In this document: positions 5,354 to 5,960 of the stretch, in pieces
Layout of the letters: each line of letters opens with the position of its first letter
Position numbering within the stretch: the stretch's first letter is position 1
Assembly (NCBI GenBank): GCA_020051025.1
Contig: JAGVJS010000168.1
Span: forward strand, 1-5,960
DNA: 5,960 nucleotides
Source of the DNA: Sphingobium sp.
GTDB lineage: Bacteria; Pseudomonadota; Alphaproteobacteria; Sphingomonadales; Sphingomonadaceae
Direction of reading: 5' to 3'
Translations under genes and position numbers: made by a program
Notes under the pieces: model-generated
Databases searched by the model: none
The model's input: the letters and a program-made list of their open reading frames with translations, nothing else
What the model was told of the DNA's origin: nothing

Positions 5354-5959
5354 TCAACGTGCTGAAATAAAAGCCCTTATATCCGCGCTCAGCTTGCGCA
5401 GGTCGTCGGGGCGGACGTACATCATGTGGCCGGCGTCATAATAATGATATTGGATGCGCGAGGCGTCGAAGCCCGTCCGGCTCATCGCATATTCCGCGCC
5501 GAAGAAGGGCGTCGCGAAATCATACCAGCCCTGGCCGACGAAGACCTTGAGGCCGCTATTTTCGCGCAACGCCTTGCCCAGATAGGGGGCGACGCTGCCA
5601 TAGACTTCGCTCGCCCGGCCGCTCTTGCCGTCCAGCTTCCAGTCCCATCCGCTGACCCCGCCGATCGTCACATAGCTGCGGTCGGTCCTGTAGCCCAGAT
5701 CATCGCGGGCATAGCTGTTCATCGCGGCGGTATAGGCGCCGTCGATCGCGTAGAAGCTCGGATCATTGTCCGGCTCCTCGCCCGCCGCGTCATAATCCTT
5801 GCCGGTATAGCGGGTGTCGAGCCGGCCGATGCTCATGCCCCGGTCGCGCAGCAATTCCTTGTAGAAACGGCCGGGCGAAATGCGCAGTTCGGCTTGATCG
5901 ACGAACGCTTCCGGCAGGCCGGTCAGCCGCGCCAGTTCCGCCCGCACGCTGGCGCGTTC
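5354..5959 (-). CDS. C-terminal part of an S10-type serine carboxypeptidase (5' end outside window)
   Basis: The minus-strand frame is open to the right edge, so the GTG at 5947 is not a supported start and the gene continues outside the window. About 201 residues are visible. Two of the three catalytic-triad regions of alpha/beta-hydrolase S10 peptidases are recognisable: VFVGQGWYDFATPF, with the Asp encoded at 5519-5521, and HYYDAGHMMY, with the His encoded at 5426-5428. The nucleophilic Ser would lie upstream of the window. The spacing of Asp and His (31 residues) and the final DLRKLSADIRAFI helix fit the bacterial S10 carboxypeptidase group common in sphingomonads and xanthomonads, whose members are usually exported. 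Substrate specificity cannot be read from this part. It converges on parE with seven bases between the stops. Confidence 0.85.
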   Translation of the reverse strand, partial: ERASVRAELARLTGLPEAFVDQAELRISPGRFYKELLRDRGMSIGRLDTRYTGKDYDAAGEEPDNDPSFYAIDGAYTAAMNSYARDDLGYRTDRSYVTIGGVSGWDWKLDGKSGRASEVYGSVAPYLGKALRENSGLKVFVGQGWYDFATPFFGAEYAMSRTGFDASRIQYHYYDAGHMMYVRPDDLRKLSADIRAFISAR

Positions 5960-5960
5960 C

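Overview
The window is GC-rich, densely packed bacterial chromosome. The high G+C, the codon bias, the ParD variant beginning MATMNISLPDPMKNWVE, and the neighbouring exported M20 and S10 peptidases suggest an alphaproteobacterium, most likely a sphingomonad (Sphingomonadaceae). This assignment is inference from sequence style, because no rRNA or marker gene is present. I see no tRNA, rRNA, CRISPR array, insertion sequence or phage gene.

Layout: (1) 2-451, + strand, is the C-terminal end of a probable outer-membrane beta-barrel protein cut by the window edge. (2) 518-1333, + strand, is an exported beta-propeller-like protein of unknown role. (3) 1330-1923 (-) and 1996-2709 (+) form a divergent TetR regulator and SDR pair that I recognise as orthologues of Escherichia coli BdcR and BdcA (YjgJ/YjgI). 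They share a 72-bp intergenic region with facing promoter candidates and a GATC-centred near-palindrome. (4) 2714-3100, - strand, is a small SpoIIAA/STAS-like cytoplasmic protein. (5) 3101-3308 is non-coding and holds a perfect 10-bp hairpin. (6) 3309-4664, - strand, is an exported M20D metallo-amidohydrolase. (7) 4797-5042 and 5044-5346, + strand, are a ParD/ParE type II toxin-antitoxin operon. (8) 5354-5959, - strand, is the C-terminal part of an S10-type serine carboxypeptidase that runs off the window.

How the genes relate: BdcR probably represses bdcA and itself from the shared intergenic region. In E. coli, BdcA is an NADP(H)-type SDR reported to bind cyclic di-GMP and promote biofilm dispersal. 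ParD neutralises ParE and probably autoregulates the operon through the site just upstream. The M20 amidohydrolase and the S10 peptidase flank the toxin-antitoxin pair. Both look like peptide or amide hydrolases of the cell envelope, so the ParDE module may have inserted between two housekeeping peptidase genes.

Three convergent gene pairs meet almost end to end: a 4-base overlap at 1330-1333, a 4-base gap at 2710-2713 and a 7-base gap at 5347-5353. There is therefore no room for ordinary terminators between them. No novel multi-gene system is evident. The points most worth a second look are the bdcAR module in an apparent alphaproteobacterium, its operator, the possibly leaderless parD, and the shared CTAG stop.
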